A DNA stretch of 39,463 bases from Verrucomicrobiota bacterium (GCA_019241085.1 JAFAXH010000015.1:1-39463), one strand, 5' to 3'. Shown: positions 24,004 to 31,409, counted from the stretch's first letter. Notes: generated from the sequence alone by a model not told the origin. Program-made: numbers and translations.

Positions 24004-25623
24004 CTAGTTCGCCGTCACCACTTGCGCGACGGGCGATTCCGCCGTCGTGCTCGCCACTTGCAATTGCCGTGCCGGCTGCCACCAGCTCCGCCAGCCTTCG
24101 GTTAACTCCAGCCAACCCCATTGCGCCAGCGCCTTGCACAACGGTTTGGCGCTGCCGGGCGAAAACGTGAAGCCGCCGAAGAGAAAGCGCCGCCCGGCGT
24201 TCTGCGCGCCGAGCGTCCCGCGCGCGCGCCGCACCCGCGCCATTTGCGCGAAGCGCCGGTTATACGTGCGCATGAAATGATACACCGGCACCGATGGTGG
24301 GTCGGAAAAGACCGGCCGTGTCAGCGCCGCCGACCCGAGCTTATACGGCTGTGAAGCGACGCCGAGATAATAAAGCCCGAGGTCAAAAAGAAAGGCGAGT
24401 TGCGTCAATTCGTAGTCGCCGAAATATTCGTATTTATCCCGATACACCGCGTCGAACCAGCGGCGGTGCGAGCGGTTGAAATCGCGCTGCTGCTTCTCCA
24501 GACGTTCCGCCAGCGGACGGTGCGCCGGATGCTTCGCCGGATCGATTTCGCCGCGTCGTTCGGCGGCGATCAGCGCCGCGGTTGAATACGTCGTGTAAGC
24601 AATCCAGTCGATGCCCGGACTGTAGAATGGATCAATGAACGCCGACGCATCACCGACAAGCGAAAAACCGTCGCCGACCTGCGTGTTGGAGTAATACGGC
24701 AGGTTCCTGCGCAGATGCACGTCGCCCTCCTGCCACGTCGCATTTTCCAACAGCTCGCGGCCAATCGGATGCCGGCAGAGAAATGCTTTCAGCCGCTCGC
24801 CGACGCTGCCTTCCTTCGGGAAATCGACGAGCCGCTGGTCAAACGTCACGCCGATGGAAACGTCGCCGCCCTTGAGCGGAATCCACCAGCTCCACCAGCC
24901 GTCGCCCATGAGATGATTGGTCGCCATCGAGCGCAGGCCGTAGCACGATTTTGTCCACTCGGGATAACGGCCCATTAACTCCAATCCATCCCAATCCTTC
25001 ACCCCGCGCCAGCGCGACCAGACAGCCGTGGTCGGATGCTCGGTGTTCGCCTGCCACCAGCCATTTTGCCGCGCGAGCAACGCCGCCACGCCGCTGGCAT
25101 CGACGACCCAGCGCGCGCGCAGCGTTTCTTCTTTGCCCGAGGCCGCGTCGCGCACGACGAATTTCTGTTCGCCGCCGGCATTGAGTTCCACTTTGCCGAC
25201 GACCTGCGCGGGCCGGCGCAACTCTGCGCCCGCGGCCACGGCGCGACGCAACACTTCTTCGTCGAGCACCGCGCGGTCGAGCTGATACGCGGGCAGGCGG
25301 ACGTTGAATTTGCTGCCGATCTCGGAGCACTCGCCCAGCGTCGTGGCGCGGTCGTTGTAGAACCAATAGCGCAGCCCTTGCTTGACGAAGTGCTTCTCGT
25401 TCAAATGCGCCGTCAGCCCGAGCACGCGGCCGAGGAAGTAGGAAGAAATCTCGACCGTCGATTCACCGACGCGCCGGGAAAATTGCTCCGATTTTTCGAC
25501 GATCACCACGCGCAATTCCGGCGCGCGCTGAAGCAATTGAAACGCCGTCGCCGCGCCGCTGAGCGCGCCGCCGATGATGGCGACATCGTAGGCTGAGGAA
25601 GTGCAATCGTCGATGCGGTGCAT
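24004..25623 (-). CDS. FAD-dependent oxidoreductase, flavin-halogenase-like
   Basis: A 539-aa flavoprotein of the tryptophan-halogenase/p-hydroxybenzoate-hydroxylase superfamily. Start ATG at 25623. The FAD-binding GGALSG is at 18-23, with GEST at 53-56 and the second FAD motif GDASAFIDPFYSPGID at 324-339. The halogenase-specific WxWxIP appears as WSWWIP (244-249), and Lys81 (FVKQGLRYWF) aligns with the catalytic lysine of PrnA/RebH by my reading. Similar proteins of unsettled activity occur in aryl-polyene and flexirubin clusters, so halogenation is not assured; hydroxylation or desaturation is possible. It precedes the dehydratase and ligase genes on the same strand. A 32-base perfect inverted repeat ends 11 bases before its start. 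Confidence 0.82.
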   Translation of the reverse strand: MHRIDDCTSSAYDVAIIGGALSGAATAFQLLQRAPELRVVIVEKSEQFSRRVGESTVEISSYFLGRVLGLTAHLNEKHFVKQGLRYWFYNDRATTLGECSEIGSKFNVRLPAYQLDRAVLDEEVLRRAVAAGAELRRPAQVVGKVELNAGGEQKFVVRDAASGKEETLRARWVVDASGVAALLARQNGWWQANTEHPTTAVWSRWRGVKDWDGLELMGRYPEWTKSCYGLRSMATNHLMGDGWWSWWIPLKGGDVSIGVTFDQRLVDFPKEGSVGERLKAFLCRHPIGRELLENATWQEGDVHLRRNLPYYSNTQVGDGFSLVGDASAFIDPFYSPGIDWIAYTTYSTAALIAAERRGEIDPAKHPAHRPLAERLEKQQRDFNRSHRRWFDAVYRDKYEYFGDYELTQLAFLFDLGLYYLGVASQPYKLGSAALTRPVFSDPPSVPVYHFMRTYNRRFAQMARVRRARGTLGAQNAGRRFLFGGFTFSPGSAKPLCKALAQWGWLELTEGWRSWWQPARQLQVASTTAESPVAQVVTAN

Positions 25624-25633
25624 GATCGGAGTT

Positions 25634-25776
25634 TTAGACAGAATTAACAAAATTAAACAGAATTAGGCAGAGTAGAAAAACCGTTGAGCAATCGGAAGAC
25701 AAACCTGTTGGCGGAGGATTTGCATTCTTTCGCTTCTCCTCCGGTAATTCTGTTTAATTTTGTTAATTCTGTCTAA
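25634..25776. repeat. Perfect 32-base inverted repeat upstream of the flavoprotein gene
   Basis: The arms 25634-25665 and 25745-25776 are exact reverse complements, AT-rich in a GC-rich neighbourhood and made of the word (ac)agaattaa repeated. They fill the gap between the mqnC stop (25789) and the flavoprotein start (25623) on the minus strand. The intervening 79 bases are GC-neutral and contain no open frame worth calling. Confidence 0.92.
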
Positions 25777-25788
25777 ATAATCCGCGCT

Positions 25789-26877
25789 TCAATCCAGCAG
25801 CCGATACCAATTATCGCGCCGGTGCGGCTCGTAGCCGAGTTCGCGGATGAGCCGCTCAATTTCATCTTGGTTAATGCGGAACGTCGTGCCCGCTTTGCTC
25901 ACGACATTTTCCTCCATCATCACGCTGCCGAAATCATTCGCGCCGTAGCGCAACGCGATCTGGCCGATCTTCGGACCTTGCGTCACCCAAGAGCTTTGCA
26001 CGTTCTCGAAGTTGTCGAGAAAAATCCGCCCGAGCGCCTGCATCCGCAGATATTCCGCCGTGCCCACCGGCGTCGCGCGCAGCTTCGTATTTTCCGGCTG
26101 AAACGTCCAGCAGATGAACGCCGTGAAGCCGCCCGTCGCATCCTGCTGATCGCGCAGTCGCTGCAAATGCTCGATGCGATCCTCCACGGTCTCGACGTGC
26201 CCAAACATCATCGTCGCGCTCGACTTCAAACCGAGTTCGTGCGCGATGGCCATGACCTCCAGCCAATGATCCGAATCACACTTCAACGGCGCGATCCGCT
26301 GCCGCACACGGTCCACGAGAATCTCGCCGCCGCCGCCAGGGATCGAGCCAAGCCCAGCTTCCTTGAACTTTGTAATCACCTCGCGCAACGGCAATCCGAA
26401 CACCTCGGCGAAATGATTGAACTCCGGCGGCGAAAATCCGTGGATGTTGATGTGCGGATACTTCGCGCGGATGTGCGCGAGCAAGTTGAGATAATAGTCA
26501 ATGCCGAGCTTCGGATGATGCCCGCCTTGCATGAGAATCTGCACGCCGCCGATGGCCGTGAGTTCATCGAGCTTCTGGTCGATCTCCTCATGTGATAGCA
26601 CGTAATGATCGAAGTCTTTCTCCGTGCGATAGAACGCGCAGAACTTGCAATAGACGTTGCAGACGTTCGTGTAATTGATGTTGCGGTCGATGATATAAGT
26701 CACCACCTCGCGGCCGTGACCGTCGTAGGCGTTTGCCTTCGCCAGGTCCTTGCGCGCGTCTGCCAGCGCGCCGAGATCGGGCAGGGGAGTATCGCGATAA
26801 AGCGTCAACGCCTCGGCGGCGGAAATACGTTCGCCCGCGAGAATTTTATCAACCAAAGCCGGATCGAGTGCGGTCAT
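25789..26877 (-). CDS. mqnC: Cyclic dehypoxanthinyl futalosine synthase
   Basis: A radical SAM enzyme of the futalosine menaquinone pathway that cyclises dehypoxanthine futalosine to its spiro product. It is 362 aa from the ATG at 26877; the open frame continues upstream through repeat sequence and is not part of the protein. CxxxCxxC is at residues 73-80 (CNVYCKFC). Family markers: 'LMQGGHHP', 'HGFSPPEFNHFA', 'SIPGGGGEIL' and 'FGHVET'. These, with its position among MqnC/CofH-type proteins, distinguish it from MqnE. It implies that this organism makes menaquinone by the futalosine route. No other mqn gene is in the window. Confidence 0.93.
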   Translation of the reverse strand: MTALDPALVDKILAGERISAAEALTLYRDTPLPDLGALADARKDLAKANAYDGHGREVVTYIIDRNINYTNVCNVYCKFCAFYRTEKDFDHYVLSHEEIDQKLDELTAIGGVQILMQGGHHPKLGIDYYLNLLAHIRAKYPHINIHGFSPPEFNHFAEVFGLPLREVITKFKEAGLGSIPGGGGEILVDRVRQRIAPLKCDSDHWLEVMAIAHELGLKSSATMMFGHVETVEDRIEHLQRLRDQQDATGGFTAFICWTFQPENTKLRATPVGTAEYLRMQALGRIFLDNFENVQSSWVTQGPKIGQIALRYGANDFGSVMMEENVVSKAGTTFRINQDEIERLIRELGYEPHRRDNWYRLLD

Positions 26878-26928
26878 GTTTTGTTGTTGGCTCAAACTAA
26901 GGCCGGCCGCGCCGCCTCGCAATGATGG

Positions 26929-27212
26929 CCTCACGCAAAGTCCGCAAAGCCGCAAAGGGAAGGCAGAAGATGAGGAGGGGTCTTTCTCCGTTGTCATCCC
27001 GAGCGAAGTTGAGAGCCGGAGCGCAGCGGAGACAGGCGAAGCCAAACCTCTCATTGCCTGCCTTGGCTCGCGGCGGTTGTCCACCGAGCCGGAGATTCAG
27101 CAAGCGATCCCTCGACTTCGCTCGGGATGACAGAGAACGAGGAGGCGCTCGGCAATTTTAAACCATTTCAGTTCTTTTCTTCCCTTTGCGGCTTTGCGTC
27201 CTTTGCGTGAGG
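26929..27212. repeat. Nested inverted repeats between mqnC and the alpha/beta hydrolase
   Basis: The 376-base gap has no gene. Outer arms of 34 bases (26929-26962 and 27179-27212) match in 32 positions and are made of gcaaag words (cctcacgcaaagtccgcaaa). Inside lie two opposed copies of the tgtcatcccgagcg word (26992-27014 and 27101-27132), the same family as at 11389-11551. The structure is thus one palindrome nested in another. Confidence 0.88.
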
Positions 27213-27253
27213 CACTTTCCCCCATCCAAACCGCTCATCCCTTACCGCCATTC

Positions 27254-28201
27254 TCACTCGCCGGCGCGCGCAAAGACCTCCAGACCGCGCTCGCGCAAGT
27301 GTTCCAAAATCTCCCGCGCCACGGCCGTCGGCGCCTCGCGTTGCGGGAAATGGCCGACCTCCGGCAGCTCCACCCAGCGCACGCCCGCCGCATAGAGCGC
27401 CTGATTTTCCCGATACAGCGCCGGCGGCGTGCAGGCGTCCGCCGCGCCGGCGATGAACGTCGCCGGCACCGGGATCGGCGGGTTCGATTGCACCCTGGCC
27501 GACGCCGCATCGTAGCGCGGACAACTCGGCGCGTTGCCCCAACGATGCCGGTAGGAATGGAGCACCGTATCGACGTATTGCGGATTTAGAAAACTCGGCG
27601 TCACCGCCGCCAATTCCGCTGGATCGAATTGCCACGTCGGCGACCACATCCGCCACAAAAAATCCGCCAGCCCGCCCGCGTCTTTCTCCAACGCCGCGCG
27701 TCCCGCCGCTTGTTGGAACCACCATTGATACCAAAAGCTCCGCGCTTGCTGGAAATGTCCTTCGCCCCATTCCGGCGGCCTGCCATACGGCGACCCGACC
27801 GCCACAAATCCTGCCCGCGCCAACCGCTCGGGCGCGAGCACCGCCGCCGCGTGCAACGCTCGCGACCCCCAGTCGTGCCCGACCAACAGAAACCGTTGCT
27901 CGCCCAAACCGAGCGCATCCACGAAATCAAACGCATCCTGCGCCAGCGCCGCGCATTCCCCGCTCGCCGCATCCGGCGCCGTCACCCGGCTCGGCCCGCA
28001 CCCGCGCTGAAACGGCCGCAACAGCCGCAGCCCCGGCGCCGCCGCCCGTAGCTCCGTCACCACGCCATCCCAAGTCTGCGCATCGTCCGGATAACCGTGC
28101 AGCAGCACCAGCGGAAAGCCATCCGCCGGCCCGTCGTCAAAATAACCGATCTCCGCCACCGGCGTGCGCACCTTGTGCGTGGCTGATAAGAAGGACAACA
28201 T
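27254..28201 (-). CDS. Alpha/beta hydrolase with Asp nucleophile (epoxide hydrolase/dehalogenase-like)
   Basis: A 315-aa alpha/beta-fold hydrolase from the ATG at 28201. The oxyanion motif HGYPDD is at 35-40. The nucleophile elbow GHDWGS places Asp110 as nucleophile, as in epoxide hydrolases and haloalkane dehalogenases rather than Ser esterases. The late acid is probably in 'GAADACTPP' and the base is His near 284 (VGHFPQRE). A Trp/Tyr-rich cap follows the elbow (SFWYQWWFQQ). Epoxide hydrolase is the likelier reading because GHDWG is shared and no dehalogenase-specific halide Trp pair is evident; substrate unknown. It ends 52 bases before the nested repeat. Confidence 0.85.
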   Translation of the reverse strand: MLSFLSATHKVRTPVAEIGYFDDGPADGFPLVLLHGYPDDAQTWDGVVTELRAAAPGLRLLRPFQRGCGPSRVTAPDAASGECAALAQDAFDFVDALGLGEQRFLLVGHDWGSRALHAAAVLAPERLARAGFVAVGSPYGRPPEWGEGHFQQARSFWYQWWFQQAAGRAALEKDAGGLADFLWRMWSPTWQFDPAELAAVTPSFLNPQYVDTVLHSYRHRWGNAPSCPRYDAASARVQSNPPIPVPATFIAGAADACTPPALYRENQALYAAGVRWVELPEVGHFPQREAPTAVAREILEHLRERGLEVFARAGE

Positions 28202-28376
28202 GAGCGCGCGGGATAGGATTTGCCGTGGGAATCGCGTCCCCAACGCCGCCCGGACCTCGCGCGCCAGCTAAATCGACGCGGCGGTGAGGGATTTCCCGTT
28301 GCAATCCCGCCGGGCCACGGCAATCATTACCGCTCGCGGGCGCTAGACACCTCGCGCTTCGTTTGCCTCGGAAAAC

Positions 28377-28452
28377 GGTGGCCGTAGCTCAATGGTAGAG
28401 CTCCAGGTTGTGGTCCTGGCTGTTGCGGGTTCGAGTCCCGTCGGTCACCCCA
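28377..28452 (+). tRNA. tRNA-His(GTG)
   Basis: A complete cloverleaf. The acceptor stem gtggccg pairs with cggtcac. The D arm contains agctcaatggtagagct; the anticodon stem-loop ccaggttGTGgtcctgg has anticodon GTG, and the T arm is gcgggttcgagtcccgt. An extra G at 28377 can pair with C73, the identity feature of tRNA-His. CCA is encoded at 28450-28452. Stand-alone tRNA gene. Confidence 0.95.
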
Positions 28453-28468
28453 TTCCGTCGGGCAGAGA

Positions 28469-28603
28469 TTACCGCTTAATCGGGGCGGAAGTGCGGATCG
28501 GGTCCCAGCCCGTGCCGTCGCTGGTCAGGTCCGGCGGAAGTGGTCTTGGTTGGCCGTTCAGGAGCACCGTGATGGCAAGTAGAAGCAGAAAAGAGCTTTT
28601 CAC
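28469..28603 (-). CDS. Possible 44-aa exported peptide
   Basis: From a GTG at 28603 the frame encodes a 44-aa peptide: (M)KSSFLLLLAITVLLNGQ, a signal-peptide-like segment, then 'PLPPDLTSDGTGWDPIRTSAPIKR'. The N-terminal Lys, hydrophobic core and polar, Pro-rich remainder are coherent. The start is GTG without a clear ribosome-binding site. Its upstream DNA shares 16- and 9-base words with the region upstream of the S41 protease gene. It may instead be a remnant of a longer exported protein. Confidence 0.3.
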   Translation of the reverse strand: MKSSFLLLLAITVLLNGQPRPLPPDLTSDGTGWDPIRTSAPIKR

Positions 28604-29361
28604 GGCATGAGCATCCAAGCAAAGCGTATGCCGCCGCTGAAAAGAACCGTTGTGCCGCTCCTTGCGCCAGCGGCAAACGCAAACACCCGCCATCCATCAA
28701 CCGTGGATTCTGGCAAAAAATCGCCACGCTCGACGCCGCGCCGTGCATGAACTTGACCAAACCGGCTTCGCTTGGCCGATCCCGCCGATGCTTTGTTGCT
28801 AACGCGTTTTCCAAGCGGCATCCTTCCCGGCGGTGTCTGGTCCCGCGGTAATTACATACTTGGAGCAAACGCAGTAGAATTGACTCCGAAACTCTGTTGC
28901 TTTGACTGCCCTGTGGCAAAGGCGCATCTGTCTTTTTTGGCGCGGCTTTGGTCCAGCTTTGCGCCAAGTATGTAATTACCGACCCTTTCAAGTTTTCCGC
29001 GGCATGGATCGGTCTGTATTTGTCCGGCAAGGCCATCTGCATGGCGATCATCACGGATCATTTCTACACCGAGCCAAGTCTGGTGGCAGAGGTCAAGGCT
29101 GCGGCGGGCCGGAATGCACTGCCGCACGAGATTGCGGCGATTCTCGGCTAGACCCAAGGGCAACTTGGGAACGAGGAAGCAGGAAAACCGTGCCCATACG
29201 GAATTTGAGCGCGAGGACCCTGGTGCTTCCCTTTCCCGCGAGTTTGTCCACAACGGAACGGGCCGCGCGCGGAGCAAGGATTGCCCGCGGCGGCCCGTTG
29301 TTGGTGAGGAGTGGTTATGTTTAATGAATGAAACCAGCGCGGCTCGCGCGCTGGTCCGACT
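28604..29361. other. Gene-poor region after tRNA-His
   Basis: About 760 bases with no gene I can support. Short open frames on both strands lack protein-like composition or credible starts. One plus-strand frame, 28948-29151, starts from TTG in a repeat arm and ends 'MAIITDHFYTEPSLVAEVKA...IAAILG'; it could be a gene fragment. The region holds an inverted repeat (28847-28980) and a partial tcgttccc-type palindrome (29152-29176). Position beside a tRNA gene and the mixed debris are consistent with a former insertion site, but no integrase or attachment duplication is visible. Confidence 0.5.
28847..28980. repeat. Inverted repeat with ggtaattacatacttgg arms
   Basis: The 17-base arms 28847-28863 (ggtaattacatacttgg) and 28964-28980 are perfect reverse complements, extending to 23 bases with one mismatch (28847-28869 with 28958-28980). 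The 88 bases between them are not coding. It resembles the ends of a miniature element or a hairpin of the kind in the other gaps. Confidence 0.8.
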
Positions 29362-29862
29362 TTAGAGTTTCTTCACGCTGTCGAGGATCTCGGTGAGCTG
29401 TTTGCCGTGCTTGGCTTCGCCTTTCTCCGTCACCCAGTAGGTAACCATCAGCACCTTGCCGCTGCCGCAATCGGCGTAGGCCAGGATGATGTTGGCCGGG
29501 CCCCATTCCTCGCTCGTGCCTTTCCACGCGACCGAGCTCCACTTCATGCCGCCGGCCTCGAATTCGTTACTCTTCTCCGTCTTCTGGTCCACGGTGACTT
29601 TTTGTTTCTTCAGCCAGTCGATGTTTTCCTTGGTGAGTTCGTCGATCTTCTTGGCCGTGGTGACTTCAAAGAAGATGGTCGCTTCCTTGTCGGGCGACTC
29701 GCACTCCACACCTTCGTCCGTGGTGTCCGGCTCCCAATCACTGGGGATGCTCACGGAGACGACGGGCGAGTCTTCGGGGATTTTAATGGTTTTCGCGCGG
29801 GCATCCGAGAGAAGCACCAGCGAGAGGATGGCGCCCAAGGCAAGGATCAGGTTTTTATTCAT
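29362..29862 (-). CDS. Exported hypothetical protein (166 aa)
   Basis: A 166-aa protein with a signal peptide (MNKNLILALGAILSLVLLSD, cleavage probably after ARA). The mature part begins 'KTIKIPEDSPVVSVSIPSDW' and has the look of a compact periplasmic alpha/beta domain, with 'EATIFFEVTTAKKIDELTKENIDWLKKQ' and a C-terminal helix 'HGKQLTEILDSVKKL'. This resembles small exported proteins with a PsbP/DUF1795-like fold, which is a weak impression only. Start ATG at 29862. A GGAT/GGATT microsatellite lies immediately upstream of the start. Confidence 0.75.
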   Translation of the reverse strand: MNKNLILALGAILSLVLLSDARAKTIKIPEDSPVVSVSIPSDWEPDTTDEGVECESPDKEATIFFEVTTAKKIDELTKENIDWLKKQKVTVDQKTEKSNEFEAGGMKWSSVAWKGTSEEWGPANIILAYADCGSGKVLMVTYWVTEKGEAKHGKQLTEILDSVKKL

Positions 29863-29890
29863 GGATGGATGGATTGGATTGGATTGGATT
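29863..29890. repeat. GGAT/GGATT microsatellite abutting a start codon
   Basis: Two GGAT units followed by four GGATT units directly upstream of the exported protein's ATG (reading AATCC/ATCC on the coding strand). The repeat occupies the whole position where a ribosome-binding site would be expected. Confidence 0.9.
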
Positions 29891-30065
29891 GAGTGAAAAG
29901 CTCGCGGGGCCGGCTGCACTGGCGCCTGCGGCAAATGGTAGAATCGAACGCGCGCCGGTGGCGGCCTTGCCCACAGAAAGAAAAAGGAAGGCGCGCCACC
30001 TTGCGCGCCGTTGAGCTGCTGATGGCGGCTAGCGCGCGGGGTCAAGAAATCTCGCGCTGGACTGT

Positions 30066-30443
30066 TCAGCCCGGCTGCTGTTCGGTCGGAAGCCGCGCCT
30101 CGACCCAGGCGCTCCAGCCGCCGCGCAGGGAGAGAACGTTGGAATACCCCATCTGCCGCAACGCGTCGGCGGCCAGCGCGGAACGATAGCCGCCACCGCA
30201 CATGAGGATGAGCGGGGCGCCGCAGTCGGGCACGAGCTTCTCGATGTCGCGCTCCAGGATGCCGCGGGAAAGGTGCGTGGCGCCAGCGGGATGGCCCGCC
30301 TGCCATTCGTGGTCTTCGCGCACGTCCACCAGCCGGGCGTCGCCGTAGCGGACGCGCTCGGCGGCATCGGCCACGTCGATCTCCTGCACGCGGGAGCGGG
30401 CGGCTTCCGCGAGTTTCAAGAAGCCGGGGCTATGGTGTTTCAT
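30066..30443 (-). CDS. Rhodanese-like sulfurtransferase domain protein
   Basis: A single-domain rhodanese of 125 aa from the ATG at 30443. The catalytic loop is CGGGYRS with Cys82; the fold markers 'DARLVDVREDHEWQAGHPAGATHL' and 'NVLSLRGGWSAW' are clear. A short N-terminal helix precedes the domain. It is cytosolic. Likely handles persulfide sulfur; the partner is unknown. Divergent from scpB across 158 bases. Confidence 0.9.
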   Translation of the reverse strand: MKHHSPGFLKLAEAARSRVQEIDVADAAERVRYGDARLVDVREDHEWQAGHPAGATHLSRGILERDIEKLVPDCGAPLILMCGGGYRSALAADALRQMGYSNVLSLRGGWSAWVEARLPTEQQPG

Positions 30444-30601
30444 GTGGCAAAAGGTGCAGGGAAGTATGCTTGCGAGCAGCGAGTCGCTGCCTGGGATGCC
30501 AACTTCGATAAGCTCGGGATGACAGCGCGGCAAGTTCGCAGTTCCTTGCGCTGACTCCTTTTCTTTTCCGCCGTTCCCCGGCAGATTTGTCGTTCCGACC
30601 G

Positions 30602-31264
30602 ATGTCCCCATTCTCCCTCGCCCAAATCATCGAAGCCCTGCTCTTCGCCTCGCCCAAGGCGTTGAGCGTGGCCGAATTGCGCGCGGCGTTGCGCGCCGCG
30701 GTTTCGGCGGAGCTTTCCGAAGACCCGGCCAGCGTGGAATGGGCGGCGAGCCGGGAGCCGGAAATTTTGCTCGCGCTCGGCGAATTGGCCGAACGCTATC
30801 GCGCGGGCGGCCACGCGATGGCGCTGACGGAAACCTCCGCCGGCTGGCAACTGGCGACCCGGCCGGAGCTGGCGCCGTGGGTGCGCGCGTTGCACCCCGA
30901 CAGCAACCGGCCGCCGCGGCTCAGCGCGCCGGCGTTGGAAACGCTCTCGCTCGTCGCGTATCGTCAGCCGGTCACGCGGGCGGGCATCGAAGCGGTGCGC
31001 GGCGTCGATGTCGGCGGCGTGCTGCAGACGCTGCTCGACCGCGGTCTCGTGCGCATCGCCGGGCGCGACTTGACGGTGCCCGGCCGGCCGCTGCTGTATG
31101 CGACGACGGAATTTTTTTTGGAACACTTCGGTTTGAAAACGCTCGACGAATTGCCGAATAACGCCGAGTTGCGCACAGCTCCCCTTGCGTCCGCCGCAGC
31201 GGCGGACGCGGGAAGTTCGAAGCTCGAAGCTCGAAGCTCGAAACAATCGGAGTCAAAAAATTGA
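30602..31264 (+). CDS. scpB: Segregation and condensation protein B
   Basis: Subunit of the SMC-ScpAB condensin, acting in chromosome segregation. It is 220 aa from the ATG at 30602, with two winged-helix domains: 'AQIIEALLFASPKALSVAEL' at the start and 'SAPALETLSLVAYRQPVTRAGIEAVRGVD' in the second, then 'RGLVRIAGRDLTVPGRPLLYATTEFFLEHFGL'. The fold ends near 'TLDELP'; the last 17 or so residues (GSSKLEARSSKQSESKN) are encoded by the left arm of an inverted repeat, so they are probably not functional. No scpA is in the window. Confidence 0.94.
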   Translation: MSPFSLAQIIEALLFASPKALSVAELRAALRAAVSAELSEDPASVEWAASREPEILLALGELAERYRAGGHAMALTETSAGWQLATRPELAPWVRALHPDSNRPPRLSAPALETLSLVAYRQPVTRAGIEAVRGVDVGGVLQTLLDRGLVRIAGRDLTVPGRPLLYATTEFFLEHFGLKTLDELPNNAELRTAPLASAAAADAGSSKLEARSSKQSESKN

Positions 31265-31394
31265 AGGTTTAAAAAAGGGGAAACGCAGAGACTTTGAGCG
31301 CAGAGCGCAAATGCGGCGCGGTCGCCGTTTTTCCTATTTTTTGATTTTCTAATTTTTTATTCTGATTGTTTCGAGCTTCGAACTTCGAGCTTCG
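31217..31394. repeat. Inverted repeat of cgaagct words between scpB and pheA
   Basis: Arms 31217-31247 and 31364-31394 (31 bases, one mismatch) consist of the word cgaagct repeated, then cgaaacaatc. Pairing continues weakly into the A/T-rich inner flanks. The left arm is within the 3' end of scpB; the right arm ends 15 bases before the pheA ATG. The sequence between is AT-rich with runs of A and T. Confidence 0.88.
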
Positions 31395-31409
31395 GATTTT
31401 TAAATTAAG

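Noticed and set aside
26878-27084. Extended N-terminus of MqnC
   Set aside because: The frame is open to 27084 but reads through the nested repeats; the family N-terminus begins at the ATG at 26877.
28476-29054. 192-aa minus-strand open frame in the gene-poor region
   Set aside because: It has no domain-like pattern and runs through both arms of an inverted repeat, which forces similar residues at each arm.
28948-29151. 67-aa plus-strand frame ending EIAAILG
   Set aside because: It begins at TTG beside a repeat arm, has no ribosome-binding site and no recognisable family. It may be a fragment, so it is mentioned only in the region entry.
31211-31394. CRISPR-like array from the repeated cgaagct words
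   Set aside because: Repeats are contiguous without spacers of even size, and no cas gene is present; the structure is an inverted repeat.
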